A model generated the notes under the pieces. It saw nothing but the letters and a program-made list of their open reading frames with translations. It was not told the DNA's origin and searched no databases. A stretch of 64,000 bases of DNA from Acidovorax sp. A1169 (GTDB lineage: Bacteria; Pseudomonadota; Gammaproteobacteria; Burkholderiales; Burkholderiaceae_C), in the NCBI RefSeq assembly GCF_030704685.1, contig NZ_JAUZDX010000007.1:213525-277524 (forward strand), in the 5' to 3' direction. How positions within the stretch are numbered: the first letter of the stretch is position 1; the number at the start of each line of letters is the position of its first letter. Both the position numbers and the translations under genes were made by a program. Of the stretch, positions 43,280-51,351 are shown piece by piece.

Positions 43280-43524
43280 GGGGTTGTTGCATGGCCCGTG
43301 GTTCGCACCATCCGTATCGCATCGAACGGGCAGCGCACCGCACACAGCGCGCACCCTGTGCAGCCCGGCTCGTCGTGCAGCATGGAGCGCTTGGGCCCCC
43401 AGCTGTGCGGCCCCTGCACCTGCAGCGACAGCACGTGCGGCGGGCACACGCCGATGCACCAGCCGCAGCCGGTGCAGCGGTCGGTATCGATGGCGGGCAG
43501 GGCCTTGCGTGGGGCTGTGCTCAT
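43276..43524 (-). CDS. Two-cluster 4Fe-4S ferredoxin-type protein
   Basis: 82 residues. Two cluster motifs: CTGCGWCIGVCPP (about 17-29) and CTGCALCAVRCPF (about 55-67), each CxxCxxCxxxCP. Probably a cytosolic electron carrier. The ATG at 43524 is closest to the first cluster; the frame extends to 43635 into the palindromic repeat and is unsupported. Lies just upstream of the hom leader on the same strand, and reads into its promoter. Confidence 0.85.
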   Translation of the reverse strand: MSTAPRKALPAIDTDRCTGCGWCIGVCPPHVLSLQVQGPHSWGPKRSMLHDEPGCTGCALCAVRCPFDAIRMVRTTGHATTP

Positions 43525-43570
43525 GCGGGCAGTGTGCCCCCGCAACGTGCGCCCCACAAGCCACGCGTCA

Positions 43571-43729
43571 GTGCAGTGTTTTATGCTGGAAGGCAATGAT
43601 AAAAAGGATGGATTTTTGGTTCTGGCGAGGCGCAAACCACACCGATACCGAGTGATATCGCGAGGATTTGCAACGCGGCCAGGGCCGAAAAGACGCCTTT
43701 TATTTGCCAGACAGCATGAAACACTGCAC
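43571..43729. repeat. Long palindromic intergenic element with imperfect 26-bp terminal inverted repeats
   Basis: The left end GTGCAGTGTTTTATGCTGGA and the reverse complement of the right end, GTGCAGTGTTTCATGCTGTC, match at 17 of 20 positions and continue similar (GGCAA, AAAAGG, CTGGC, GCAAA) toward a centre near 43650 with CCGATACCGAGTGATATCGC. The whole 159 bp could fold into one long cruciform. It carries no gene. It looks like a MITE or REP-like element; its terminal arm lies 13 bp before the acylphosphatase gene. Confidence 0.65.
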
Positions 43730-43741
43730 TAAAGTGCCCCC

Positions 43742-44047
43742 ATGAATGCCGATACCGCCAACGATTCCATCACCCGCCACCTCCTCATCACCGGCCATGT
43801 GCAGGGGGTCGGCTACCGCTGGTCCATGACCCAGGCAGCCAAGCGCCTGGGCGTGCAGGGCTGGGTGCGCAACCGCAGCGATGGCCGGGTGGAGGCCTGT
43901 GCCTGGGGCACCCCGCAGGCGGTGCAGGCCCTCGTCGACTGGGCGCACCAGGGGCCGGCGCAGGCACAGGTGGACCGCGTGGTGGTGGGCAATGTGCCCG
44001 ATGGCGGTGAGCCACCGCAGGGCTTCACACAGCGCGCAACCCTTTAG
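43742..44047 (+). CDS. acyP: Acylphosphatase
   Basis: 101 residues. Hydrolyses the carboxyl-phosphate bond of acylphosphates. Signature HVQGVGYRWSMTQAAKRLGV with the catalytic Arg, and GWVRNRSDGRVEACAWG with the catalytic Asn. The first 11 residues are an extension before the fold. No good Shine-Dalgarno is seen. It converges on the DUF72 gene with a 4-bp overlap of the 3' ends. Confidence 0.92.
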   Translation: MNADTANDSITRHLLITGHVQGVGYRWSMTQAAKRLGVQGWVRNRSDGRVEACAWGTPQAVQALVDWAHQGPAQAQVDRVVVGNVPDGGEPPQGFTQRATL

Positions 44048-44823
44048 CCGGTCTTTGCGGCCAGCTGCCTGATCAACTCCATCGCCCCCGCCGGCGCCCG
44101 TTCCTTCGCGCCGTTGATGAAGTACACGAACACATCGCGCGGCCGCTCGCCACCCGTCCAGGTGCGCACGCCCTGGGCCCACTGCGCAATCACCTCGGGC
44201 GTATAGCCGGTGGGCACGTCGGCCTGGCTGCGCATCAGCCGCAAGTAGGCAAAATCGGCCGCCCCATCGGCGATGGCCGGGAATTTTTCGGAATCGGTAT
44301 GCACCGGCACGCACCCATACCGGCGCGCCAGTTCGATGAAGGCCGGTGTGGCAAAGCTCTCGTGCCGCACGTCCAGCACATGGCGCAACGTGCGCCCATC
44401 CACCGCCTTGGGCAGCAGCGCCAGAAAGGCCTCGAAATCCCCCGGCTCGAACTGCTTGGTGGGCATGAACTGCCAGACGATGGGGCCGAGCTTGTCCTTG
44501 AGTTCGGAGATGCCGCTGTCGACAAAGCGGCTGATCGAATCGCCCGCCTCGGCCAGCACGCGCCGGTTGGTCGCAAAGCGGTTGGCCTTGAGCGAGAACA
44601 TGAACCCATCGGGCGTCTCGCCATGCCACTTGGCAAAAGTGGGCGGCTTGAAGGTGCTGTAGTAGGTGCCGTTGACCTCGATGGCCGTGAGCTGGCGGCT
44701 GGCGTAGTGCAGCTCCTTGGCGTGCGGCAGGCCCGCCGGGTAGAAGTTGTCGCGCCAGGGCTCGAAGGTCCAGCCGCCGATGCCAATGCGGATGTGGCTG
44801 TTGCTGCTGCTGGTGTCTGTCAT
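44044..44823 (-). CDS. DUF72-family TIM-barrel protein
   Basis: 259 residues: IRIGIGGWTFEPWRDNFYPA (about 11-30), IEVNGTYYSTFKPPTFAKWH, FMFSLKANRFATNRR, LGPIVWQFMPTKQFEPGDFE, VRHESFATPAF, FAYLRLMRSQ, and VFVYFINGAKERAPAGAMEL at the end. This is the YecE/DUF72 barrel, thought to be an endonuclease-like or sugar-binding TIM barrel; no activity is established. The start at 44823 lies before the first strand. Confidence 0.88.
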   Translation of the reverse strand: MTDTSSSNSHIRIGIGGWTFEPWRDNFYPAGLPHAKELHYASRQLTAIEVNGTYYSTFKPPTFAKWHGETPDGFMFSLKANRFATNRRVLAEAGDSISRFVDSGISELKDKLGPIVWQFMPTKQFEPGDFEAFLALLPKAVDGRTLRHVLDVRHESFATPAFIELARRYGCVPVHTDSEKFPAIADGAADFAYLRLMRSQADVPTGYTPEVIAQWAQGVRTWTGGERPRDVFVYFINGAKERAPAGAMELIRQLAAKTG

Positions 44824-44887
44824 GGCGTTCCCTGTCACGAGTCTATCCACGGAAAGGGCACTGTACCAGCGCGGCCCGGCGGCAGCG

Positions 44888-46192
44888 CTATGCCGGCAAC
44901 TCCACCCGTGCCTCCAGCCCCTCGCCCCCGTCGTCGCGCGGCGCCAGCACCAGGCGCCCGCCCAGCGCCTGGGCCAGCTCGTTCGCAATGGCCAGGCCCA
45001 GGCCCGTGCCGCCGGTGCCGCGGTTGCGCGAATCCTCCAGCCGCACATAGGGCTGCAGCACGGTGGCCAGGTCCGCCTGCGGTATGCCCGGGCCGCGGTC
45101 CAGCACGCGCACGCACCAGGGGCCCTGTGTTCCGGCTTCCACCGCCAGCTCGGCACTTCCCGCAAATTTGAGCGCGTTGTCCACCAGGTTGCACAGCAGA
45201 CGGCGCAGCGCCTGCGGGCGCGTGTCGCAGATGCCGCCTGCCGCGTGCAGCACGCGCACCGGCATGCCCGCGTCGGCGTAGTCCATGGCCAGGCTTTCCA
45301 CCAGCGCGCGCAGGTCCACGCGCTGCAGGGGCTCGCGCACGGCCTGTGGGGATCGCGCGTAGGCAATGCCCTCCTCCACCAGCGACTGCATCTCGGCAAG
45401 GTCGGCGTGCAGCTTGTCGCGCAGGGGCGCGTCGTCCAGCAGGTCGGCGCGCAGCCGCAGGCGCGTGATGGGCGTCTGCAGGTCGTGCGATACCGCCGCC
45501 AGGATCTGCATGCGCTCCTGCAGGTGCGCCTGTATGCGCTGCTGCATGCGGTTGAAGGCGGCAGCGGCGCGCACCACCTCGCGCGGGCCGTCCTCGGCCA
45601 GGGGCGCCGCCGCCTGCGCGGCGCCCAGGGCATCGGCGGCGTCGGCCAGCACGTTCAAGGGGCGGGTGGCCGCGCGCACGGCCCAGGCGCACAGGCCCAC
45701 CAGCACCACCAGCTGCAGCGCCAGTGCCGCCAGCACCCAGGGCGATACCTGCAGCCGGGGCTCGTCCATGTCCACCGCCAGCGGCGTGCCGTCGGCCAGG
45801 CGCAGCTGCAGCCGCAGCTCGGTGCCCGGCACGCCGGGGTCCACCACCTGCACCGGGCGGCCGGGCGGTAGCGCCTCTGCCACGGCGCCTGCCACCAGCA
45901 GCGCCAGGGCCGACTGGCTGGCGGGCACCGGCAGCGGCTCGGCCAGCACAAAGCGGTAATTGCGCCGCGCCAGGCGCGCCAGCCACTGGCCGCGCTCGGC
46001 GGCAGGCAACCGCTCCAGCACCGCCACCGAGCTGGCCACGTCGCTTGCCAGGTAGCCCACCATGGCGTTGCGCATGCTCATGCTGCGCTCGGTCACCGCC
46101 AGCATGAAGGTCAGCGCATGCGCCAGCGCCAGACCCAGGGCCAGCACCAGCAAAATGCGCCCGAACAGAGAGCCCGGCCACCAGCGCTTCAT
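44888..46192 (-). CDS. Sensor histidine kinase (EnvZ/TctE-like)
   Basis: 434 residues. Two transmembrane segments (about 11-32 and 155-175) enclose a periplasmic sensor of about 120 residues; a HAMP region follows (about 175-230). Dimerisation/phosphoacceptor helix AAVSHDLQTPITRLRLRADL with His at about 247; ATPase motifs LVDNALKF (N box), DRGPGIP (G1) and GTGLGLAIANEL (G2). It overlaps the response regulator gene by 4 bp (ATGA), so the two form a two-component system. The signal is unknown. Confidence 0.92.
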   Translation of the reverse strand: MKRWWPGSLFGRILLVLALGLALAHALTFMLAVTERSMSMRNAMVGYLASDVASSVAVLERLPAAERGQWLARLARRNYRFVLAEPLPVPASQSALALLVAGAVAEALPPGRPVQVVDPGVPGTELRLQLRLADGTPLAVDMDEPRLQVSPWVLAALALQLVVLVGLCAWAVRAATRPLNVLADAADALGAAQAAAPLAEDGPREVVRAAAAFNRMQQRIQAHLQERMQILAAVSHDLQTPITRLRLRADLLDDAPLRDKLHADLAEMQSLVEEGIAYARSPQAVREPLQRVDLRALVESLAMDYADAGMPVRVLHAAGGICDTRPQALRRLLCNLVDNALKFAGSAELAVEAGTQGPWCVRVLDRGPGIPQADLATVLQPYVRLEDSRNRGTGGTGLGLAIANELAQALGGRLVLAPRDDGGEGLEARVELPA

Positions 46193-46944
46193 GCGCTTCC
46201 CGCCCCTGCCTGCGCGGCTTGCACCGCAGCGCAGAACACATAGCCCTCGTTGCGCACCGTCTTGATGTAGCGCGAGCCACGCACGCCGTCGCCCAAACGC
46301 TGGCGCACGCGGCTCACCAGCAGGTCGATGGAGCGGTCGAACACCTCGGCATCGCGCCCCTGCGTCAGCTGCAGCAACTGGTCGCGCGTCAGCACGCGCT
46401 GCGGGTGGTCCAGCAGCACGCGCAGCAGCCGGTACTCCGCACCCGACAGGGCCACCACCGCGCCGCTCGCGTCCAGCAGGTGGCGCGCCGTGGTGTCCAG
46501 CCGCCAGTCGCCAAACGCCAGCTCGCGCGCCGGCTCGGTGACTGCCAGGTTGGGCGGCAGCATGCGCGTGCGCCGCAGCACCGCGTGGATGCGCGCCAGC
46601 AGCTCACGCGCGGCAAAGGGCTTGGTCACGTAGTCGTCGGCCCCCAGCTCCAGGCCCAGGATGCGGTCTGCCTCGTCGCTGCGCGCCGTCAGCATGATGA
46701 TGGGCAGCGCCGGCGCGCCGGGGCTGCGCAGCTCGCGGCACAGAGCAATTCCGTCGGTGCCGGGCAGCATCAGGTCCAGCACCAGCAGGTCGATGCGGGT
46801 GCCCGCCAGCACCGCGCGCATCTGCCGCCCATCGGCCGCCACGGTCACCTGCAGGCCCTGCTTGCGCAGGTACTGGGCCGCCAGCTCGCGGATGCCGGCA
46901 TCGTCATCGACGATCAGTACGTGGTCTTCAGGCTGCTGCTGCAT
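46189..46944 (-). CDS. OmpR-family response regulator
   Basis: 251 residues. Receiver domain (about 8-120) with VLIVDDDAGIRE, phosphoacceptor Asp in LLVLDLMLPGTDGIAL, Thr in IIMLTARSDEAD and Lys in DDYVTKPFAARELLARI; winged-helix DNA-binding domain (about 150-245: VALSGAEYRLLRVLLDHPQR, RSIDLLVSRVRQRLGD, SRYIKTVRNEGYVF). The ATG at 46944 starts the receiver; the frame extends to 47157 without support. It is divergent from the DUF2147 gene, a candidate target. Confidence 0.93.
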   Translation of the reverse strand: MQQQPEDHVLIVDDDAGIRELAAQYLRKQGLQVTVAADGRQMRAVLAGTRIDLLVLDLMLPGTDGIALCRELRSPGAPALPIIMLTARSDEADRILGLELGADDYVTKPFAARELLARIHAVLRRTRMLPPNLAVTEPARELAFGDWRLDTTARHLLDASGAVVALSGAEYRLLRVLLDHPQRVLTRDQLLQLTQGRDAEVFDRSIDLLVSRVRQRLGDGVRGSRYIKTVRNEGYVFCAAVQAAQAGAGSA

Positions 46945-47114
46945 GGGGTCGATTCTCCGGGCAATGCGGGCGCGCCCGCAGCGGGTTTGTATCCCAACTT
47001 GTCGGCACGCAGCCGTGACACCTGCGCACACCAAAAGCCCCCGCCAGGACAAACGCCCGATACCTGGGCTGGCTTCAATGCAGTCTTCCTGAACTTCACC
47101 ACGAGGGCTCCTCC

Positions 47115-47606
47115 ATGACACCGCAGTCTGCCACCGCCTTCCACCTGCTGGCCGCACTCACCCTGTACGCCGCACTGCCACCCGCCGGTGCCCAGCAGGC
47201 CGGCACCGAAGCCCGGGCCCCGCTGGGCCGCTGGGTCACCGAAAGCGGCAACCTCGAAGTCGAGGTCGCCCCTTGCAGCAGCGGCAGCGCCACCCTGTGC
47301 GGCAAGGTCGTCAAGGTCATGGCCAACCGCTCCATGGCCGGCCCAGGGCAGGCCGGCGAGTTTGCCGACAAGCGCCCGGCCCTGGGCATGACCCTGCTCT
47401 CGGGCTTCAAGCCAAGCGGCGCCAACGAACACATAGGCGAAATCTACAACCGCGAAAACGCCAAGACCTACAGCGCCACGCTCACCCCCGCCGGCACCGA
47501 CCAACTGCGCGTGCACGCCTACGTGGGCATCGCGCTGTTCGGCAAGACGCAGGTCTGGCGCCGGCCTACGCCAGCACCCACCGCAGGCGCTGGGGCCCTG
47601 CCATGA
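47115..47606 (+). CDS. DUF2147 exported protein
   Basis: 163 residues. Signal peptide about 1-26 (AALPPAGA then Gln-Gln). Mature domain: LGRWVTESGNLEVEVAPCSS with the CGKVVKV strand, LGMTLLSGFKPSG, GEIYNRENAKTYSATLTPAG and LRVHAYVGIALFGKTQVWRR, the DUF2147 pattern; two cysteines may form a disulfide. Periplasmic; function unknown. It is divergent from the two-component regulator gene. Confidence 0.88.
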   Translation: MTPQSATAFHLLAALTLYAALPPAGAQQAGTEARAPLGRWVTESGNLEVEVAPCSSGSATLCGKVVKVMANRSMAGPGQAGEFADKRPALGMTLLSGFKPSGANEHIGEIYNRENAKTYSATLTPAGTDQLRVHAYVGIALFGKTQVWRRPTPAPTAGAGALP

Positions 47607-47686
47607 CCGTGCCCTGGCCCGCCTGAGCCGCGCCCCTCTTTCCTCATCCCCCTTGCCCAACCCCTTTTTTCCAGGAGATATCCACC

Positions 47687-48985
47687 ATGCACCCTCCCCG
47701 CCGCGCCCTGTCGCTTGCCGTCGCCACGGCCCTTCTCGCCCTGGCCCAGGCCAGCCACGCGCAACCTGCGTTGCCGCCACCCGACGCTACCGACCCCATC
47801 GCGCTCAAGCTCATGCAGGGCTTTCCGCCCCCGCCCGACAAACAGGTGCGGCTGGCCAACATCCTCAAGTACCCCAACGCCCGCTGGGCCCTGCACCACC
47901 TTCGCGAGCTGGGCCCCACCGCCAACATTGCGCGCGGCCCAGGCCCCGGGAGCGAACTGCAGGCTGCGCCGCGCGAGCTCGACGGCCTGCCCTTCCTCGA
48001 CGACAAGGGCGCCAAGACCACGCTGGCCAATTGGCAAAAGTCCACCTACACCGACGGCCTGCTGGTCATCCACCAGGGCCGCGTGGTGTACGAGCGCCAC
48101 TACGTCGGCAACCAGCCGCACGTGCCCCACGTGCTGTGGTCCATGAGCAAGTCGCTCACCGGCCTGCTGGCCACCGAGCTGATCCAGCAGGGGCTGATCG
48201 ACCCCGCCGCCCCCGTCACCCGCTACCTGCCCGAACTGGCCGGCAGCGCCTGGGCCGATGCCACCGTGCAGCAGACGCTGGACATGACCACCGGCGTGCT
48301 GTACGCCGAAGACTTTGCCAACCCCGCTTCGGGCATCTTCCAGTACCTCATCGCCGCCGGCCTGGTGCCCGCGCCGCCCAACTACCCGGGTGCCAAGGCG
48401 CTGTTCGACTACCTGCCCACCGTGCAGAAAGAGGGCGAGCACGGTAAGGGCTTCAACTACAAGACGGTGGACACCGAGGTCATCGGCTGGATCCTGCAGC
48501 GCGTGACCGGCAAGAGCTTTGCCACCCTGATGTCCGAGCGCATCTGGGCCCCCATCGGCGCCGAGCAGGACGCCTATGTCTTCGCCGACCCCAACGGCAC
48601 CCAGTCCACCAGCGTGGGCGTCAACGCCACGCTGCGTGACCTGGGCCGCTTGGGCGAAACGCTGCGCCAGAACGGCCACTTCAACGGCAAGCAGGTGATC
48701 TCCGCCGCCACCGTGGCCGAGCTGCGCAAGGGCGCCGACCCCGAGAAGTTCAAGGCCGCCGGCCAGACCATGCGCGCCGGCTACTCGTACCACAACCACT
48801 GGTGGCTGCCCCACGATACCGATGGCACTTTCGAGGCCAAGGGCCTGATGGGCCAGCACATCCACATCAACCCGGCCGCGCAGCTGGTGGTGGTCAAGCT
48901 CTCGTCGCACCCCGTGCCCAACACCGCCTTCACGCACAACTATGACCGCTTGGCCTTTGCCGCGTTGGCCGGTGCTCTGCGCTGA
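47687..48985 (+). CDS. Exported serine hydrolase, class C beta-lactamase/NylB-like
   Basis: 432 residues. Signal peptide about 1-25 (QASHAQP). The hydrolase domain (about 95-425) has the SxxK nucleophile in LWSMSKSLTGLLATEL, the Tyr of the second motif in KGFNYKTVDTEVIGWIL, and a HIH-type region GLMGQHIHINP replacing KTG. It resembles 6-aminohexanoate-dimer hydrolases (NylB) and esterases more than true beta-lactamases. Periplasmic. AGGAG lies 10-14 bases before the ATG. Confidence 0.87.
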   Translation: MHPPRRALSLAVATALLALAQASHAQPALPPPDATDPIALKLMQGFPPPPDKQVRLANILKYPNARWALHHLRELGPTANIARGPGPGSELQAAPRELDGLPFLDDKGAKTTLANWQKSTYTDGLLVIHQGRVVYERHYVGNQPHVPHVLWSMSKSLTGLLATELIQQGLIDPAAPVTRYLPELAGSAWADATVQQTLDMTTGVLYAEDFANPASGIFQYLIAAGLVPAPPNYPGAKALFDYLPTVQKEGEHGKGFNYKTVDTEVIGWILQRVTGKSFATLMSERIWAPIGAEQDAYVFADPNGTQSTSVGVNATLRDLGRLGETLRQNGHFNGKQVISAATVAELRKGADPEKFKAAGQTMRAGYSYHNHWWLPHDTDGTFEAKGLMGQHIHINPAAQLVVVKLSSHPVPNTAFTHNYDRLAFAALAGALR

Positions 48986-48997
48986 GCGCTGACCCAT

Positions 48998-49025
48998 GCG
49001 CAGCCCCGCATGGCCGGGGCTGCGC
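48998..49025 (+). terminator. Strong hairpin between hydrolase and acyl-CoA ligase genes
   Basis: Perfect 11-bp inverted repeat GCGCAGCCCCG / CGGGGCTGCGC with a 6-base loop, 12 bp after the hydrolase stop. There is no proper T-tract (TTGTCC follows), so it may act weakly, or as an mRNA-stabilising structure. Confidence 0.5.
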
Positions 49026-49063
49026 TTGTCCACAAGAAGACACCGCTCAAGGAGACCTCCCCC

Positions 49064-50770
49064 ATGCACCCCCAACCCTGGCTGGCCAGCTACGGCACCA
49101 TCCCCGCCCACATCAACGCCGACGCGCACCGCTCCGTCGTGCACCTGCTCGACGTGGCCATGCTGCGCTACGCCCACCACCCGGCATTTACCTGCCTGGG
49201 GCAGACGCTGACCTATGCCGACGTGGACCACCTCTCGCGTGCGTTCGCAGCCTACCTGCAGAACGTGCTGCAGGTGCGCAAGGGCGACCGCATCGCCGAG
49301 ATGTGCCCCAACCTCCTGGCCTTCCCCATCGTGCTGCTGGGCATTGCCCGGGCCGGCGGTGTGCAGGTCAACGTGAACCCCCTGTACACCCCGCGCGAGC
49401 TGGAGCACCAGCTGCACGATGCCGGCGCCAAGGTCCTGGTCATCTATGCCGGCGCCACCGCCACCCTGGCCGCCATCCAGGGCCGGGTGGACCTGCACAG
49501 AGTCATCACGGTGGCGCCTGGCGACGGCACCCCCGCCGCACTACCCGGCCCGCCGGTGGATGCTGGCCTGGCGCTGCCCACCACCGCGCTGGGCAAGGCC
49601 CTGGCACAGGGCGCTGGCCTGGCCTTCAAGCCAGTGCGGCTGGCGGGCGATGACCTGCTCTTTCTGCAGTACACCGGCGGCACCACGGGCCTGTCCAAGG
49701 GGGCCATGCTCACGCACCGCAACCTGGTGGCCAACGTGGAGCAGTTCAAGGCTTTCATGCCCGACGACCTGCGCCCCGGGCTGGAGTCCATCGTCACGGC
49801 CATACCGCTGTACCACATCTTCGCGCTGATGGTGAACCTGGTCACCTACTTCTCGGTGGGCGCGCACAACTGGCTGGTGCCCAACCCGCGCGACCTCGAC
49901 GCCCTGATCGGCGTGATGAAGGCCGCGCACCCCAGCGTGTTCATGGGCGTCAACACCTTGTACGCAGGCTTGGCCGCGCATCCGCGCACGCAGGAGATCG
50001 ATTTTTCCAACCTGCGGCTGGCGGGCGGCGGGGGCTCCGCCATCATCGCCTCGGTATCCGCCCGGTGGCAGGCCCTCACGGGCCAGTTCATCCGCGAAGG
50101 TTATGGCCTCAGCGAGACCAGCCCCGTCGTCACCTTCAACCCCGCCTACGTCAGCGAGTTCACCGGCACCACCGGCCTGCCCCTGCCGTCAACCGACGTG
50201 CAACTGCTCGACGACAACGACCAGCCAGTGCCCGTGGGCGAAGCAGGAGAAGTGTGTGTGAAAGGCCCGCAGGTCATGTCCGGCTACTGGCAAAAGCCCG
50301 AGGCCAATGCCGCCGCCTTCACGGCGGACGGGTACTTTCGCACGGGGGATGTGGGGCAAATGGACGAGCGCGGGTTCCTGAAGATCGTGGACCGCAAGAA
50401 AGACATGGTGCTCGTCTCGGGCTTCAACGTCTTCCCCAACGAGGTCGAGGCCGTGGCCACCGCCTGCCCCGGCGTGCTCGAATGTGCCTGCATCGGCGTG
50501 CCTGACGACAAGACCGGCGAGGCCCTGCGCCTATACGTGGTGCGCATACCCGAGGTGCGCGTCAGCACACAGGACATTGCCGAGCACTGCCGCCGGGAGC
50601 TCACCCCCTACAAGGTGCCCCGGCAGATCGTCTTTGTCGATGCCTTGCCCAAGTCCAGCGTGGGCAAGATCCTGCGGCGCGAGCTGCGCGATGGCGTGGC
50701 CCAGCCCGCCCGCGCCCAGCTGCACCGCGTCACGGCAGTAGTCAGTGGACTAACGTCGCCGTCAGCGTGA
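49064..50770 (+). CDS. fadD: Long-chain acyl-CoA synthetase (FadD-like)
   Basis: 568 residues of the ANL adenylate-forming superfamily. P-loop-like LLFLQYTGGTTGLSKGAMLT (about 205-224), AMP-binding REGYGLSETSPVV, GYFRTGDVG and FLKIVDRKKDMVLVSGFNVF, and the C-terminal catalytic lysine in LPKSSVGKILRREL. The sequence is closest to FadD, activating fatty acids with ATP and CoA; chain length is not determined. The ATG at 49064 has AAGGAG upstream; an earlier ATG is unsupported. Its 3' end overlaps the convergent OsmC gene by 29 bp. Confidence 0.92.
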   Translation: MHPQPWLASYGTIPAHINADAHRSVVHLLDVAMLRYAHHPAFTCLGQTLTYADVDHLSRAFAAYLQNVLQVRKGDRIAEMCPNLLAFPIVLLGIARAGGVQVNVNPLYTPRELEHQLHDAGAKVLVIYAGATATLAAIQGRVDLHRVITVAPGDGTPAALPGPPVDAGLALPTTALGKALAQGAGLAFKPVRLAGDDLLFLQYTGGTTGLSKGAMLTHRNLVANVEQFKAFMPDDLRPGLESIVTAIPLYHIFALMVNLVTYFSVGAHNWLVPNPRDLDALIGVMKAAHPSVFMGVNTLYAGLAAHPRTQEIDFSNLRLAGGGGSAIIASVSARWQALTGQFIREGYGLSETSPVVTFNPAYVSEFTGTTGLPLPSTDVQLLDDNDQPVPVGEAGEVCVKGPQVMSGYWQKPEANAAAFTADGYFRTGDVGQMDERGFLKIVDRKKDMVLVSGFNVFPNEVEAVATACPGVLECACIGVPDDKTGEALRLYVVRIPEVRVSTQDIAEHCRRELTPYKVPRQIVFVDALPKSSVGKILRRELRDGVAQPARAQLHRVTAVVSGLTSPSA

Positions 50771-51179
50771 TCTCCGGCACCGCGGCCAGCGCCTTCGACA
50801 GCGGGCAGTTGGCCTTGGCCTCGGCCGCCAGCTTCTGAAAGGCCGCCTCGTCCATGCCCGGCACCTTGGCCTTGAGGGTGAGCGCAATGCGGTCGATGAC
50901 GAAACCATCGCCCTCCTTGGTCAGCCGCACTGCCGCCGTGGTGTCGATCACCTCAGTGGCAATGCCCGCCTTTTCAGCCGCAAAGGCAAACGCCATGGTG
51001 AAGCACGAGGCATGCGCCGCACCCACGATCTCCTCGGGGTTGGTGCCCTTGCGGTCATCGCCAAACCGGCTGCCAAAGCCATAGGGGTGCTTGTCGAGCG
51101 CGCCGGTCTCGGTGCTCACCTGGCCCTGGCCGGTCTTGCCCGCACCTTCCCAATGAACGCTGGCTTTCTTTTCAGACAT
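50742..51179 (-). CDS. osmC: OsmC-type peroxiredoxin
   Basis: 145 residues of the OsmC subfamily: KKASVHWEGAGKTGQGQVST start, the redox Cys in VGAAHASCFTMAFAFAAEKA and in AEAKANCPLSKALAAVPE, which is the classic OsmC (not Ohr) arrangement. Reduces organic hydroperoxides in the cytosol. It is not closely related to the OsmC-family gene at 40422. It overlaps fadD tail to tail by 29 bp, so antisense 3' transcripts are possible. Confidence 0.93.
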   Translation of the reverse strand: MSEKKASVHWEGAGKTGQGQVSTETGALDKHPYGFGSRFGDDRKGTNPEEIVGAAHASCFTMAFAFAAEKAGIATEVIDTTAAVRLTKEGDGFVIDRIALTLKAKVPGMDEAAFQKLAAEAKANCPLSKALAAVPEITLTATLVH

Positions 51180-51296
51180 GGTTTGGCTCCTGTAAATGCA
51201 AAGGGACTATGGGACCACGCGAGCGCCCCCGCTGGGGTCGGATGCCACTGGCAATGCGGGTGCGCATCGTCCTACAGGCGCGCCCAGCGCGCAATG

Positions 51297-51320
51297 AAAA
51301 AAGGGCCCTTGTGGGCCCTT
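51297..51320 (-). terminator. Rho-independent terminator of the lipoprotein gene
   Basis: On the minus strand AAGGGCCC, short loop, GGGCCCTT followed by TTTTCATT. It lies about 30 bp after the stop of the lipoprotein gene at 51352. Confidence 0.8.
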
Positions 51321-51351
51321 CGATGGATTCATTGTGGACTGCCCTGGTCTA

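Noticed and set aside
47519..49498. A 659-codon minus-strand ORF opposite the hydrolase and fadD genes
   Set aside because: Gly/His/Val-rich without a domain, and it crosses two well-supported genes on the plus strand.
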